From assembly GCA_903900335.1 (NCBI GenBank), contig CAIUMP010000060.1, forward strand, positions 1 to 64,000: 64,000 nt of DNA. The letters run 5' to 3'. This document shows positions 29,088 to 39,206 of the stretch, in pieces (positions within the stretch are counted from its first letter, which is position 1; the number at the start of each line of letters is the position of its first letter). The notes beneath the pieces were generated by a model that saw only the letters and a list, made by a program, of their open reading frames with translations, was not told the DNA's origin and searched no databases. This stretch comes from an uncultured Ignavibacteriota bacterium. GTDB taxonomy: Bacteria > Bacteroidota > Ignavibacteria > Palsa-1295. The position numbers and the translations under genes are program-made.

Positions 29088-29381
29088 ATTTAAGTTGCGA
29101 TTAATCAGACGGAGCAGAAAAACGAAATCACGTGCACCACCACTCTCCCCATTCCATTGAGAGCGATGTGAGAAAGAGCCTGGTAGCAACCCAGACGACA
29201 TCTCGGCGGCGATCATACATCCCGATGCTGGCGGCCCGCCATTCCAGGCAGACGCGCATTCATCTGAGGCAAAGCTACGGGCGCATTCCGTATTCCCGTT
29301 ACTGATTTAGTACGTAGTGGTGAGAATGTAGATCGTGAGGGCGACGGAGGATACAGTCCTGGTGAGGCGAGCTCGAATCAC
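29088..29381. other. Intergenic region upstream of the giant surface-protein gene
   Basis: 294 bp between the regulator stop and the giant gene start. A TAGCTTTG on the minus strand (29277-29270) fits the Bacteroidota -7 form TAnnTTTG, about 183 bp before the start, but no matching TTG box was seen at -33. No terminator hairpin is obvious. Read-through from the regulator is possible. Confidence 0.3.
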
Positions 29382-31055
29382 CTACATCCTGGCCAGGTGT
29401 AGCATAAGATCGTGTTCACGACTCGTAAGCTTCATCTTCCTTCTTATTCGGAGACGGTGGCTTTCTATCGTGCGCTCAGAGAGGCACAGAAGACGGGCCA
29501 TCTCTTCCGATTTGAGATTCATTCGCAACAGAGAACAAATGCGGAGCTCTTGGGAGGAGAGTTCTGGGTACAGCTCTATCAGTCGTTTTGTAAACTCCGG
29601 GTGGGCTGCTTTGAACTGCGTATCAAACTTGGTCCAATCCACGGACTTGCAGGGCAGGTTCTTGATGCGATCTCTCAGCTCTTTCCCAACCGGTTCTGAG
29701 ACCGAGATCTTTCGCGCCATTCGCAATAGATCTTCTCGAAGATCCGAAAGCAACTCTGTTTGAGAAATGAGCTGAAGCGTCGTGTTGGAGAGATCACGTT
29801 CCATCTGTGCGACTCGTAGCTGCTCCAACTCTCTTGCGTGCCTATCGCGCTCCATTTGAAGCAATAGATAGGTTTGTGTGACGCTGGATTGGATAGATGG
29901 AGCGCTAACGAGTGAGGTACTGATGCGCTCCGATTCTTCCTTCGCGAGTAGTGCATCTTCGAACTCCTTACGAGCACGATGAAGGCGCGATTTGATCTTG
30001 TAATAGTCCAACAACACCATCTGCGGCGCTTCTGGAAAGAAGACATTTCTGAAGTCCAGAAGCGCCCGCTCTGCTTCGTCGTATCGCTCCATGCCGATGA
30101 GTGCGATTGCGCGGTGAATGTGCGCTTGCATTACCTCGTTTCTTCGAGGACTATGAAGTGCAGGCTCCAACTCGTTCAAAGCTTCCGCGTAACGGCCAAG
30201 CTCCGTCAGGGTGTAGGCAATGTATCGCCGTGGTACGTCTGTTCGAAGCTCGAACCCTGCAGCAATGGTCGTTGAGTATGATTGACGAAAATTCTCCAGT
30301 GCTTCCTCAAGTTTGCCGAGCCGAAGATTGACCAAGCCTGTTACCTTCAACACCTCCATCTCAACGTACGGACTTGGAGGTGTCCATTCTGCAGCGGCCG
30401 GTGATTCTGCTTCGGGCTTTTCCATGACCCTCGCGGCAAGTTGAAGCGCATCATCGAGTCGCCCGGTGCTGTAAAGGATGGAAGCAAGATTCGTAAGCGC
30501 ATTCCTGGCTGCCGAGATATTGCCTGCAGCTTCAAACGCAGAGAATGATGCACGCCCGGCCTCTGCCGCTCCGATGACATCACCAGCCATGTATCGTGTG
30601 CTACAGAGCCCTTCGTACGCGCATCCTTGAGCAGTCAGGTCTGCGTGCTCCTTTGCGATCACAAGTGCGCGTTCCAGTATTCCAAGGATAGTGGGGAAAT
30701 CACCGCTTTGGTGAAACTCGATAAAAGCCAGCCCCACCATGGCCCGAGCCTCTAATCCACCATACCCCAATGCATGAGTCTGATGAAGGGCGGTTTGGTA
30801 CGCTTCTTTCGCGGTGGTATAGGAGATGTCGCTCATCGCCTCGGCCTCCAGCAGACGGAAGCTCCACTCGGCGTACTCGTGTTTCACCGCTCGTGCAAGT
30901 CGAATCCCCTCAGATACGAGCGTCTCCGCTACGGAGTGTTGTGTCCACAAGGCCTCTTCGGCCTGCTTCAATAGCTGGTCGATCTCGTCGTGAGAAGGTT
31001 TGACAGTTGGTTTCTTCACCGCGCAGAAGTATGTAGAAACGTGCGTCCGAAGCAC
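29382..31055 (-). CDS. TPR-repeat transcriptional regulator with LuxR-type DNA-binding domain
   Basis: A 557-residue cytoplasmic regulator. Residues about 20-400 are alpha-helical repeats of TPR type (for example YGGLEARAMVGLAFIEF, LVNLRLGKLEEALENFRQSY and YAEALNELEPAL). A Leu/Glu-rich stretch (about 410-470) looks like a coiled coil. The C-terminal helix-turn-helix begins at SSQELRICSLLRMNLKSEEM and ends with LSERTIESHRLRIRRKM, the LuxR/GerE form. There is no receiver, PAS or membrane segment, so the signal must enter through the TPR part. The annotated ATG at 31055 may be early; a GTG at 31019 (KKPTVKP follows) is an alternative. It is the gene directly upstream of, and co-oriented with, the giant surface-protein gene, which is a natural target. 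Confidence 0.88.
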   Translation of the reverse strand: MLRTHVSTYFCAVKKPTVKPSHDEIDQLLKQAEEALWTQHSVAETLVSEGIRLARAVKHEYAEWSFRLLEAEAMSDISYTTAKEAYQTALHQTHALGYGGLEARAMVGLAFIEFHQSGDFPTILGILERALVIAKEHADLTAQGCAYEGLCSTRYMAGDVIGAAEAGRASFSAFEAAGNISAARNALTNLASILYSTGRLDDALQLAARVMEKPEAESPAAAEWTPPSPYVEMEVLKVTGLVNLRLGKLEEALENFRQSYSTTIAAGFELRTDVPRRYIAYTLTELGRYAEALNELEPALHSPRRNEVMQAHIHRAIALIGMERYDEAERALLDFRNVFFPEAPQMVLLDYYKIKSRLHRARKEFEDALLAKEESERISTSLVSAPSIQSSVTQTYLLLQMERDRHARELEQLRVAQMERDLSNTTLQLISQTELLSDLREDLLRMARKISVSEPVGKELRDRIKNLPCKSVDWTKFDTQFKAAHPEFTKRLIELYPELSSQELRICSLLRMNLKSEEMARLLCLSERTIESHRLRIRRKMKLTSREHDLMLHLARM

Positions 31056-31221
31056 AAGTCACTGACTAACGAGTGCAACCCGCAGGAGTGTGCCCGATCA
31101 TGGCTCTGGACTCTAAGAGCTCCGCAGTTATGGAATCTACAAACTTAAGCGTCAATATCGCCGCACCGTTACTGAAACAGTACGTAATTCAGAAAGGGAG
31201 GCAAAAAATAGCTCCTGAACG

Positions 31222-31256
31222 AAAAAATCCCCGAAGGCATGAAGCACTCGGGGATT
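31222..31256 (-). terminator. Rho-independent terminator after the tRNA cluster
   Basis: On the minus strand AATCCCCGA pairs with TCGGGGATT around a 13-nt loop and is followed by a T-run, 18 bp beyond the 3' end of tRNA-Thr(GGT). This is a standard intrinsic terminator for the three-tRNA transcript. Confidence 0.85.
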
Positions 31257-31273
31257 CGTCGAATTCTAGATCG

Positions 31274-31346
31274 AGCTCACGACCGGGATTGAACCGGTGA
31301 CCTCATCCTTACCAAGGATGTGCTCTACCAACTGAGCTACGTGAGC
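31274..31346 (-). tRNA. trnT: tRNA-Thr (anticodon GGT)
   Basis: The minus strand folds as a 73-nt tRNA: acceptor GCTCACG with CGTGAGC, D arm with AGCTCAGTTGGTAGAGC, anticodon stem CATCC/GGATG around TTGGTAA (anticodon at 31311-31313), and a GGTTCAATCCC T arm. CCA is not encoded. Last gene of the cluster. Confidence 0.97.
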
Positions 31347-31422
31347 GGCTCCTCTGATAAAAACTCCCAGATCCAAAGTAATTCACTGAGAACCGGATTT
31401 TCACCCTAGGAATAAAACACTG

Positions 31423-31505
31423 TGGGCAGAGAAGGATTCGAACCTTCGTAGACTATCGTCAACAGATTTACAGTCTGTCCTCGTTGGCCACTTGAGTATC
31501 TGCCC
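31423..31505 (-). tRNA. trnY: tRNA-Tyr (anticodon GTA)
   Basis: An 83-nt class II tRNA: acceptor GGGCAGA with TCTGCCC and discriminator A, anticodon loop CTGTAAA (anticodon at 31469-31471), a long variable arm, and a GGTTCGAATCC T arm. Class II form and GTA anticodon identify tyrosine in bacteria. Confidence 0.97.
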
Positions 31506-31540
31506 ATGTTGTAAGACAGACGGGTGTCTGCCTTACCTGG

Positions 31541-31613
31541 AGCCGGCGACCGGACTCGAACCGGTGACCTGCTGATTACAAATCAGCTGCTCTACCAACT
31601 GAGCTACGCCGGC
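31541..31613 (-). tRNA. trnT: tRNA-Thr (anticodon TGT)
   Basis: A 73-nt tRNA: acceptor GCCGGCG with CGCCGGC, D arm AGCTCAGTTGGTAGAGC, anticodon stem GCTGA/TCAGC around TTTGTAA (anticodon at 31578-31580), T arm GGTTCGAGTCC. CCA is not encoded. First gene of the Thr-Tyr-Thr cluster. Confidence 0.97.
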
Positions 31614-31645
31614 ATTGAAAACAATGCCTGCTAGATCTTCTGGGA

Positions 31646-31733
31646 GAACGGAGGACCACTCCTCCTGGAGGATCGCTCCTCCGTTCGCCTCGAAAAATTA
31701 GCAGGCACAGTAAGCCAGAAGCGGCCTTTCTGG
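31646..31733 (-). terminator. Two stem-loops between mltD and the tRNA cluster
   Basis: Downstream of mltD, CCAGAA/TTCTGG (31715-31733) and then GAACGGAGGA/TCCTCCGTTC (31646-31686, with an inner CCTCC/GGAGG) can form hairpins. Neither is followed by a strong T-run. They probably mark the end of the mltD transcript; the tRNA promoter must lie in or near here. Confidence 0.45.
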
Positions 31734-31755
31734 TTCCGTCTGACTGAATTTTTGC

Positions 31756-34125
31756 TTAATTCGGGATCGTCAAATGCGTGCCAGCGGCAATTGTACCGCC
31801 TCGAAGGTGATTTGCCTTCTTGAGATCGTTGACCGCAACATCGTACTTTCCGGCGATCGAATAGAGCGTGTCGCCGCGCTTCACGCGGTAGGTCAGCGGA
31901 TGGTGCTTGCCGCGTCCGTTACTGATAACGCGATCTCCCTTTGCTGGGGTCGCGTTGTCCGCATAGACCTTCAGCTTCATGCCAGCCTGCAATTCTGGGG
32001 CGGAAAGGTCGTTGTTCCATTCGGAAAGCTGGTCGGAAGTGACGCCATAGCTGTGCGCGATATGGGTCATGGTTTCACCGGGAAGCACGGTATGATACTT
32101 TGGTGCGCGGCTTTCCTTCGAGGCAATTTCCTCCGTCTTTGCATCAGCACCGCTGACATCCATTGACGTGAACACGCGGAGGCTTTGCCCCTGCTTCACA
32201 CCATGTTTGGCAGCCTTGTTCCACGTTTTGATCTCGTGGAGGCTTACTCCAAACGCATCGGCGATCTTGCCCATCGTATCACCACGACGTACGCGATAGT
32301 TGATCCAACGGTTCTGCACCTTCCCAGACTTCTTCGATGCGCGGACGTTCTTGATCGGCTCGGCGGCAGGTGCACGCTCCTGATAGATCTTAAGCGTTTG
32401 GCCAGTCTTCAGATGTGCGCGACCACGAATGTTATTCCACTGGCGGACGTCGCTGACCTCCACCCCAAAGTTGCTTGCGATCGAGAATAGCGTCTCGCCG
32501 TGACGCACTTTGTGCTTCACCAGGTGAGCTTTGGATTCCGCACTATTTCCATTGGACTTCGCGGAGGCTGCAACAACCGGTGCCGACTTTGCTGGCGCGC
32601 CTGTCTGCGGAGCCATCACGGTCATCGGTACGCGAATGCGTTCGCCACGCTTGACGCGGCCACCTTCGGTCATGTCGTTGTATTCCGCAAGCTGACCCGG
32701 CGTGATCCCGTATTCGTGCGCGATCTTCTTCATCGTTTCACCGCGAGCGACCGTATGGATCAGCCAAGGACGACGCTCCGTCTCTGGGATGGCCGCGAGG
32801 CGATCGTAGAAATTCGATGAGGAGCCAGCAGGAAGTCGGAGGCAGTAACCATCCGGACTGCAAAGCTCCATCGGTGGTGTGGAAGGCTGCAAGAGTTGTG
32901 GATTCAGCTCCTTCACTTCTAACGAGCTAACACCGGCGGCCTTTGCGAGCGCATTCAGGTCGATCGCTTCACGAACGTGCACGGTGTCAAACTTAAGCGG
33001 CGCATCATAAACGATGTCGTTAAATCCATAGCGCGCTGGATCCATCGCGATGAGCGTGGCGGCGATATAAAGCGGCACGTAGTTCTGCGTCTCCTTCGGC
33101 AAGAACGGACGAATCTCCCAGAAATTGTTGGAGCCCGCTTCAGCCATTGCCTCGCGCACGCGGTTGATGCCTGAGTTGTAGGCGGCGAGGGCTAAATGCC
33201 AATCGCCGAGCGCAGTGTGGAGATCGCGCAAATGCCGTGCGGCGGCGCGTGTCGCGGCCAGCGGATCGCGGCGGAGATCGAACCACCAATTGTTCTCGAG
33301 TCCATAGCGTGAACCGGTAGCGTCAATGAACTGCCAAAGGCCGACCGCTTTGGCCCAGCTAACGGCCGTCGGGCTAAGTCCGCTTTCGATCATGGCGAGA
33401 TGCACCATCTCCTCGGGCACGCCCTCTTCCTTCATGACCTTCTTCATCATCGGGAAATACTTGCCCGTACGGCCAAGCCACTTCGCCATGAACGGACGTC
33501 CGTTACCCTGTGTAAAGTAGGAGATCGTCTGCTCCGTCGCCGTATTCATCGTCAACGGAATCTGGGTATTCGACAAGTCTATGCGCGGAAGGGGCACATT
33601 CTTGACCGACATCTTCGCGAGCTCCTGATTGAACTTCTCGCGAAACGCAAAGATGGAGGCATTCGATGGGAGCGAGTCAATGCGGGCTACGTATTTCTCG
33701 TAGTCCTTCATGACAGTCTTTGAAAGATCCTGGAAATCCTTGTTGGAATCCACACCTGGATAGGTCATCAGGTGGTTAAGGATGTCGATCGAGCCTTCAA
33801 AATGCTTGACGACTTCGACCTTCGCGTTCTTCTGTTGAGCGACCAATGCGCGGAGCCACTCCTGACGGGCGGCATCGACTCTCTCGTTGACGAGATGGGG
33901 GTCGATGCTGCCCGACTTCACCTGCTCATCGAGCACGGAGAACGGATCGGCTTTTACAGCGCTCTGCGTCGGCTCAGTTTGCTGCTGTTCGGTCTTGGTG
34001 ATCTTGCTTGCGCCGCCGCATCCGGCAAGCGTAAGGCCGAAAGCGATCATCAGGCCAGCGAAAGCAGTCAGCGCCCCCCTGGTGCCGAAGCTGGCTGTTC
34101 GTTGTGTTGTTCTTGTTTGCGTCAT
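31756..34125 (-). CDS. mltD: Membrane-bound lytic transglycosylase D with five LysM domains
   Basis: A 789-residue lipoprotein that cleaves peptidoglycan glycan strands. The signal ends GLTLAG with Cys36 as lipid anchor. The SLT/GEWL domain (about residues 220-370) has the catalytic Glu in AMIESGLSP (about residue 245), [16 protein letters not shown] and [10 protein letters not shown], the MltD-type set. Five LysM domains follow at about 454, 535, 606, 676 and 740, each beginning with a form of [14 protein letters not shown]. coli MltD has two LysM domains, so five is long. It is transcribed away from the large T9SS cargo gene and toward the tRNA cluster. Confidence 0.95.
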   Translation of the reverse strand: MTQTRTTQRTASFGTRGALTAFAGLMIAFGLTLAGCGGASKITKTEQQQTEPTQSAVKADPFSVLDEQVKSGSIDPHLVNERVDAARQEWLRALVAQQKNAKVEVVKHFEGSIDILNHLMTYPGVDSNKDFQDLSKTVMKDYEKYVARIDSLPSNASIFAFREKFNQELAKMSVKNVPLPRIDLSNTQIPLTMNTATEQTISYFTQGNGRPFMAKWLGRTGKYFPMMKKVMKEEGVPEEMVHLAMIESGLSPTAVSWAKAVGLWQFIDATGSRYGLENNWWFDLRRDPLAATRAAARHLRDLHTALGDWHLALAAYNSGINRVREAMAEAGSNNFWEIRPFLPKETQNYVPLYIAATLIAMDPARYGFNDIVYDAPLKFDTVHVREAIDLNALAKAAGVSSLEVKELNPQLLQPSTPPMELCSPDGYCLRLPAGSSSNFYDRLAAIPETERRPWLIHTVARGETMKKIAHEYGITPGQLAEYNDMTEGGRVKRGERIRVPMTVMAPQTGAPAKSAPVVAASAKSNGNSAESKAHLVKHKVRHGETLFSIASNFGVEVSDVRQWNNIRGRAHLKTGQTLKIYQERAPAAEPIKNVRASKKSGKVQNRWINYRVRRGDTMGKIADAFGVSLHEIKTWNKAAKHGVKQGQSLRVFTSMDVSGADAKTEEIASKESRAPKYHTVLPGETMTHIAHSYGVTSDQLSEWNNDLSAPELQAGMKLKVYADNATPAKGDRVISNGRGKHHPLTYRVKRGDTLYSIAGKYDVAVNDLKKANHLRGGTIAAGTHLTIPN

Positions 34126-34696
34126 GTCTTACATCAAATGCGTGATACGAGTTGAACTATGGTCACATCGTGTCTCAACGTTCTTCTTCCGCTAACTTTA
34201 ACGCTAGCGGAAAATGCTCCCGTTCGATGCAGTCGGTGAAAAAGAAAACACGTCCGGAGTAGGATGTGCCTAATTATCCACACAAACCTCATCAACTACA
34301 AAATGTAAACCGCGTTGGGAAACTGCCGACTGGGGGTGGATTTCGAGGATTTTCTAAAAATCCGGGTCGGTGTGTCCTAATTGGAACTGCAATATACTAA
34401 ATAAAAATCCATAAGTCAACACTTTCCCACACTTTTACCCACAATTCATAATTCGGATTCTCTTCCCACGCATGGCGCGGCGTGAGCCCGCCTGACACAA
34501 GCCGGAAAAATCCACCCCCACCCCACAAATCACACGGCGAGCGTCTGCGTGTTGTATATTTGTCCAAATACCTGCCACTCCCGCTGACTCCCGAACCAGC
34601 CATCGGCCCTGTCAGACTCTCAATTTGGTTGCGCGGTGCAAAAGTTAAAACACCGCACGTTGTTCTGAAAATTGCATTCTCAATTTTTCAATTGCC
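34126..34696. other. AT-rich divergent intergenic region with DnaA-box-like motifs
   Basis: 571 bp between mltD (leftward) and the T9SS cargo gene (rightward). TTATCCACA at 34274-34282 is a perfect DnaA box. TTTCCCACA (34423-34431) and TTACCCACA (34435-34443) differ by one or two bases. An AT-rich run lies at about 34380-34455 and a small hairpin, GGATTTT/AAAATCC, at 34347-34363. No gene is evident. It may hold a replication origin, or only two divergent promoters. Confidence 0.4.
34555..34562 (+). promoter_or_regulatory. Candidate Bacteroidota-type -7 promoter element
   Basis: TATATTTG matches the Bacteroidota TAnnTTTG element about 135 bp before the GTG start of the 34.7 kb cargo gene. A convincing TTG box at -33 was not found, so this is a weak call. 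Confidence 0.3.
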
Positions 34697-37600
34697 GTGA
34701 AACATCCTCGATCTCTTCACGCCAAATTTGTGCTCATCCTTCTCGCCGGTCTCCTGGTTTTGCAAGATGGCATTCGCGCTCAAACGCAAGTGCCCTACCA
34801 CTTCCCACTCCAGCCAAGTCATGTGGCGGACGGCGCGGGTTCTTACACAGCAAATCTCACGATGGGAAGCCTCAGCGCAAATGGGCTGGGCCAGTGGACG
34901 ATTAACCCTGATAATCATAGCACTGGCACACACCACGGAAGGCTTGAATGGTATTTGCTCGGCAATAATATCGCTCAGGCGGGTACAGGTGTCCCGCCGG
35001 GTATAGTCGATGCCGGAGACCTGACACCATCCCCGGCTAGCGATGCAAACATGCAGTTTGGATGGATGACTTCAGTGTCGAATCTTAATGGCGTGACAGC
35101 CTTCATCTGTCCATCTTCCGACTGGTCAACGTTTCGAGTTTGGATCGCACGAGATGGTTCGGGCGATGGATATTACTTCCCTCCTGATGCACCGCTCCAA
35201 TCGAACTTTATGGATTTTGATCCAAGCAATAGTGCAACATTTAAAGTGGGAAGGTCTCCAATTTCGGAGCTGATTCCCATTAATGTACTCCCTTATGTGA
35301 ACTCCAACTGCCCCGCACCGCCCACCCACCTCTTCACCCCCGTTCTTATCGACGGAGTCTATGAGGACGATAGTAGGGATGTATTCAATGCGGCAATCGA
35401 CAAGAACTTTCTTTATTTCACCTGGGTCAGCGATTTCAGCTATTATCAACCGAACGTTAATTTTCCTGGATCATGCGATCATTGGGGGCCTTACAGACCT
35501 AACGATCCCACTTACAGGGAGCAATTCTTCGTAGTCGCAATTGACCTTAGAACCGGACACGTAGCTTCTGCAAATTATCCATTTCATTTTTCAGCCGGGG
35601 CACCGACGAGCGGACGCCGTCCGTCAATAGCCTGCGACGTTAGAAATGCACCTGATAATCCTGAATTCTATCTCGCTTGGATTGACCAGATCGGAGTAGG
35701 CGGAGGTAGCAGTGTCCAATGTGCACATTGTACCGACAATGGATCGGGACCAACGATAGCGCAACTAGTAACATTGCAAAACAAGATGTTTATACCCCCG
35801 CACTCCAGTGGTTCATGGCTTTACTACTTTCCAGAACGTATCCATCTATTAGTCGCAAGCGACCCTAATCGTGGAGACCATAATCCGGACATTGGAGTGT
35901 ACATCATCACGCCCCGAGGCACAGGCATCGGCGGTTCGACGCAACCTACTGCTAGTTATTTGAATAATGGTCGAGGAAGTCTCATTTTGCATAGGTTCGA
36001 GAATGGAACGATGGCACCAAAGACAACAGCGGATTATGTCGATGGGTATCTCTTGGCTGGTCTCGGCTCCCCGCTCGACCCTAATACATTGAGGGCATGG
36101 CCATTTTTTGTGATCAACAGCCATATCACGGCGTTTGCAAATCCATACGACGGCTGGTACGATCTAGGAACCGCCGTCTTCGATGAGTTTCATTGTCTCT
36201 ATCAACTTGATCGGTCCGGTTACACGCCTGACATAACAGACCACACTTCTCCTCTCATGATCGTGCGTGGAATGGATAATGGGGATAATCCTGTGGTTAC
36301 TGGTGACCACGCTGGAATAACAGACACACGTCGTTGCGTGAATATGCAGACAACGGACAATGGCACGTCATGGATATTCGTCGATGAACCAATGTCGAAC
36401 ATTGCCTACACTGCCGCCGCAAATCAAATGGGAATTCACGTTCATTGGAGGGCACAACCCGCGCTTGGCGCAGCCATTCATTACTACTCACGTGACACGC
36501 GGCAGTTCGATGAGCCAATTGAAGAGAATACAATTGCGAGCTACCGTTGCGAGCTTGCGGACGGAACTTCTCATGGCGGATCATTCGGTGCGGAAGTTAA
36601 CCAAAGTAGAACCCTCTCCCTCTGGAGCGATCCGAGCGTATTTACTTCTGTAGAGCTCCTTCCTGTGAGCAACAGTGCTATTTTGCAGTCCGTCCACACT
36701 CAAAGCACGATGGGTGTAACGCTCGGTTTGAGTGAGTCCCAAGAGAACCCAATTTACGTCCATGCTCCTTCACTTGTGCTATTCCCGGACTTCCACATCC
36801 AACTCACGGGTACAGATGACGCAATTTTAATTGGCCAAGCGACGAAGCTAAATTATTGGGGCGTTGTGAACGAGGTCGCCAACCGATGGGGTCCTTTTGA
36901 AGGTAGTCTTGGCACTTTCACCCTTCAGGGTGCCGCCGGTACGTCACTTGCCCCGGGTTATCCATTTGGTATGCCTCAATGGCCTCCGCTTGTCACTCTT
37001 GGTATTGGTACTGATTTCAGAATTGTGAACTCCATGTCGTTCTCTGCTTATGCGACGACTTTCAATTTCTCGTCTCAAGCCACGAGTTATGCTCCTGCGA
37101 AGGTTACCTTCCTTGGATGTAATGTCGATATTGAAGGCTCGTATTTCTGGACAGGGGACTATGCACTTAACGGCATAGAGATACCGTTGGAGGATAAGCT
37201 ACTTTCCGACCCTCAGCACCCTTTTTCTCCTCATCCTTTCACATTATACGATAACTTCATCATTGGTGCTTTGCCATCGAAGATAGCTCTTGATGGCAAT
37301 AACAGCACTAACCACCTGGGAGATGTCACTATCACGGGCGGGGGATTCTATTCCAGCCACATCTTTGCGGAGGCGAATGATAATCAAATCACGATTTCGG
37401 GTTCGTGGTTCTTTGACATCAAGGACTACGCGATTTCACTCTTTCGCGACCTCACTTCATCACCTCCATCTTCCTACTCGAACTCCTCTATTACGGGATG
37501 TGAATTCCACAATTTCCTCGACGCCTCCGATAAGAAGTCTGCTATCTACTTAGATGGATTCACGCTGAGTCATCCTAATATGGTGATAAGCGGTAATACT

Positions 37601-39199
37601 TTCGATGCCAGCGGGACAGTAAAGAACATGGCTGCCATCAACATTATTAACTCAGTGGCTGAGGTTCTTGCGAACACAATTGACGGAGGGACACCTTCTT
37701 CTTATGACAGAGGAATTGTATTCCATTCTGATCAGCAAAGGACTAGTTTAATTTGCTCGAATTCGATTGCGAATGTAGGGAATTCCACTCTGACCGGTGC
37801 GGGAATTCTCTCCGACAATTTTCAAGGGTTTTGCGAGAGTAATAGCGTCACTTCAAGTGATCGAGGCCGTGTGAGCGGCAGTGGTGACTTCTCATATGAA
37901 TTCTTCGATAACTATTCTGGCAATCGATCGACCGGGGTTGAGCAAACATCCGGTGCCTCTACAATTGATATGACTCAATGGACGCAGGCCGGAACCGTCT
38001 GGCAAGCATTCACGACCGTTTCTGGGAATGGGACAAGTGATGGGGCAGCGCAAATTCGGCTTGTTCCAGGTTCGGAATGGTATAGAAACAAAGACAACGT
38101 CTTTGTGTCATCTGGGCTTCTCGTTGATTGTCCCACCTGCTCATCTCACTACTTTATAGGGGGTATCGGCGGCGTATTTTGGGGCTCGATTTCACTCACT
38201 TTGCATCCCTCCATTCAAGGAACCGGACCTGGCTTTGCTTCGAATATCGAGTATATTCTATCTACTCAAAACACCTCTTCATACACGAACACGTATACCA
38301 ATTTGACATGTAGTGGCGCGCCCTCGATGTCCAATCGGAAAAAGGATGAAGATCACACTATGTCTGTTCTCATGGATAGCATCTCCTGTTATACTCTACA
38401 GAAGACAGGCCATGATCTCGGGGTTGGCGATAAATACCAGGCGTCGTATGACACGCTCATGCATTTCATTGACAGCTGTGCTAACGAAAGTAATGCGTGG
38501 GCTGCTTTTGGAAGCATGTCGGCCGCTAACTCAGATCGCAACCAAGATCCAAATCGATATCGGGAGTTCCGTGATTGGCTCAAGAAGGTGCTCTACTATA
38601 ATCTGACCTCGAAATACTATTGCTCGGACGTAGATGCTATGCTCAGTACTTTTGATTTCTTCGATTCTTCTCGAGGTTATGATGCCAATGGTCGTTGTGC
38701 GGTTCTTAAATACCTCCTTCAAAGTGGAAAGTGCCCCGACTACGCGAGCCATGATAGCCTCTTCTACCTGCATCAGCGACAAGGCCAACATCAAGGTTGG
38801 ATAGACACGACCGCACGTTTAGGCAAAGACACGAATATTTACAAGCTCGACACGACCTTACCCTCTCTCGAACAACTCGGTCTTACGACTCTCTATGGTC
38901 CTCCGGGGTCTGTAACTCCTCCGATAGAAGCACCAAATCTCCTGAGTGGCGTTCGCATCACTGACAATCCTTTCGAGAAGACGACAGATGTCATCTATGG
39001 ACTATCGAAGGATGCGGCTGTTGAAATCGAAGTCTTCGATGTGCTGGGCCATGTCATCTCAGGGGATGATCGAGTGAAAGTGCAATCGACGGGTGTTCAT
39101 CGTGTGCCGTTGGATTTGCACAGCTCTCCAAGTGGGGATTATTACGTGCGTTTGAGTGCCAACGGGCGTTCAACTACTCTGAAGATGCAGAAGAAATAA
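34697..39199 (+). CDS. Large T9SS-exported surface protein with beta-helix-like region
   Basis: A 1500-residue secreted protein, GTG start at 34697, with a signal peptide (KFVLILLAGLLVLQDG, cleavage near RAQTQ). The first half is beta-rich without a family I can name. Residues about 850-1110 look like a right-handed parallel beta-helix, with short repeated turns such as ITGGGFYSSHIFAEANDNQI, ITGCEFHNF, VISGNTFDASG and LANTIDGGTPSS. The C-terminal about 80 residues are a T9SS type A sorting domain (ITDNPFEKTTDVIYGL, then VEIEVFDVLGHVI, then SGDYYVRLSANGRSTTLKM). It is followed by a strong terminator. Base composition looks more AT-rich than its neighbours. Function is unknown; pectate-lyase-like folds often bind or cut polysaccharides, but no catalytic motif was recognised. 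Confidence 0.85.
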   Translation: MKHPRSLHAKFVLILLAGLLVLQDGIRAQTQVPYHFPLQPSHVADGAGSYTANLTMGSLSANGLGQWTINPDNHSTGTHHGRLEWYLLGNNIAQAGTGVPPGIVDAGDLTPSPASDANMQFGWMTSVSNLNGVTAFICPSSDWSTFRVWIARDGSGDGYYFPPDAPLQSNFMDFDPSNSATFKVGRSPISELIPINVLPYVNSNCPAPPTHLFTPVLIDGVYEDDSRDVFNAAIDKNFLYFTWVSDFSYYQPNVNFPGSCDHWGPYRPNDPTYREQFFVVAIDLRTGHVASANYPFHFSAGAPTSGRRPSIACDVRNAPDNPEFYLAWIDQIGVGGGSSVQCAHCTDNGSGPTIAQLVTLQNKMFIPPHSSGSWLYYFPERIHLLVASDPNRGDHNPDIGVYIITPRGTGIGGSTQPTASYLNNGRGSLILHRFENGTMAPKTTADYVDGYLLAGLGSPLDPNTLRAWPFFVINSHITAFANPYDGWYDLGTAVFDEFHCLYQLDRSGYTPDITDHTSPLMIVRGMDNGDNPVVTGDHAGITDTRRCVNMQTTDNGTSWIFVDEPMSNIAYTAAANQMGIHVHWRAQPALGAAIHYYSRDTRQFDEPIEENTIASYRCELADGTSHGGSFGAEVNQSRTLSLWSDPSVFTSVELLPVSNSAILQSVHTQSTMGVTLGLSESQENPIYVHAPSLVLFPDFHIQLTGTDDAILIGQATKLNYWGVVNEVANRWGPFEGSLGTFTLQGAAGTSLAPGYPFGMPQWPPLVTLGIGTDFRIVNSMSFSAYATTFNFSSQATSYAPAKVTFLGCNVDIEGSYFWTGDYALNGIEIPLEDKLLSDPQHPFSPHPFTLYDNFIIGALPSKIALDGNNSTNHLGDVTITGGGFYSSHIFAEANDNQITISGSWFFDIKDYAISLFRDLTSSPPSSYSNSSITGCEFHNFLDASDKKSAIYLDGFTLSHPNMVISGNTFDASGTVKNMAAINIINSVAEVLANTIDGGTPSSYDRGIVFHSDQQRTSLICSNSIANVGNSTLTGAGILSDNFQGFCESNSVTSSDRGRVSGSGDFSYEFFDNYSGNRSTGVEQTSGASTIDMTQWTQAGTVWQAFTTVSGNGTSDGAAQIRLVPGSEWYRNKDNVFVSSGLLVDCPTCSSHYFIGGIGGVFWGSISLTLHPSIQGTGPGFASNIEYILSTQNTSSYTNTYTNLTCSGAPSMSNRKKDEDHTMSVLMDSISCYTLQKTGHDLGVGDKYQASYDTLMHFIDSCANESNAWAAFGSMSAANSDRNQDPNRYREFRDWLKKVLYYNLTSKYYCSDVDAMLSTFDFFDSSRGYDANGRCAVLKYLLQSGKCPDYASHDSLFYLHQRQGQHQGWIDTTARLGKDTNIYKLDTTLPSLEQLGLTTLYGPPGSVTPPIEAPNLLSGVRITDNPFEKTTDVIYGLSKDAAVEIEVFDVLGHVISGDDRVKVQSTGVHRVPLDLHSSPSGDYYVRLSANGRSTTLKMQKK

Positions 39200-39206
39200 C
39201 TTAGGA

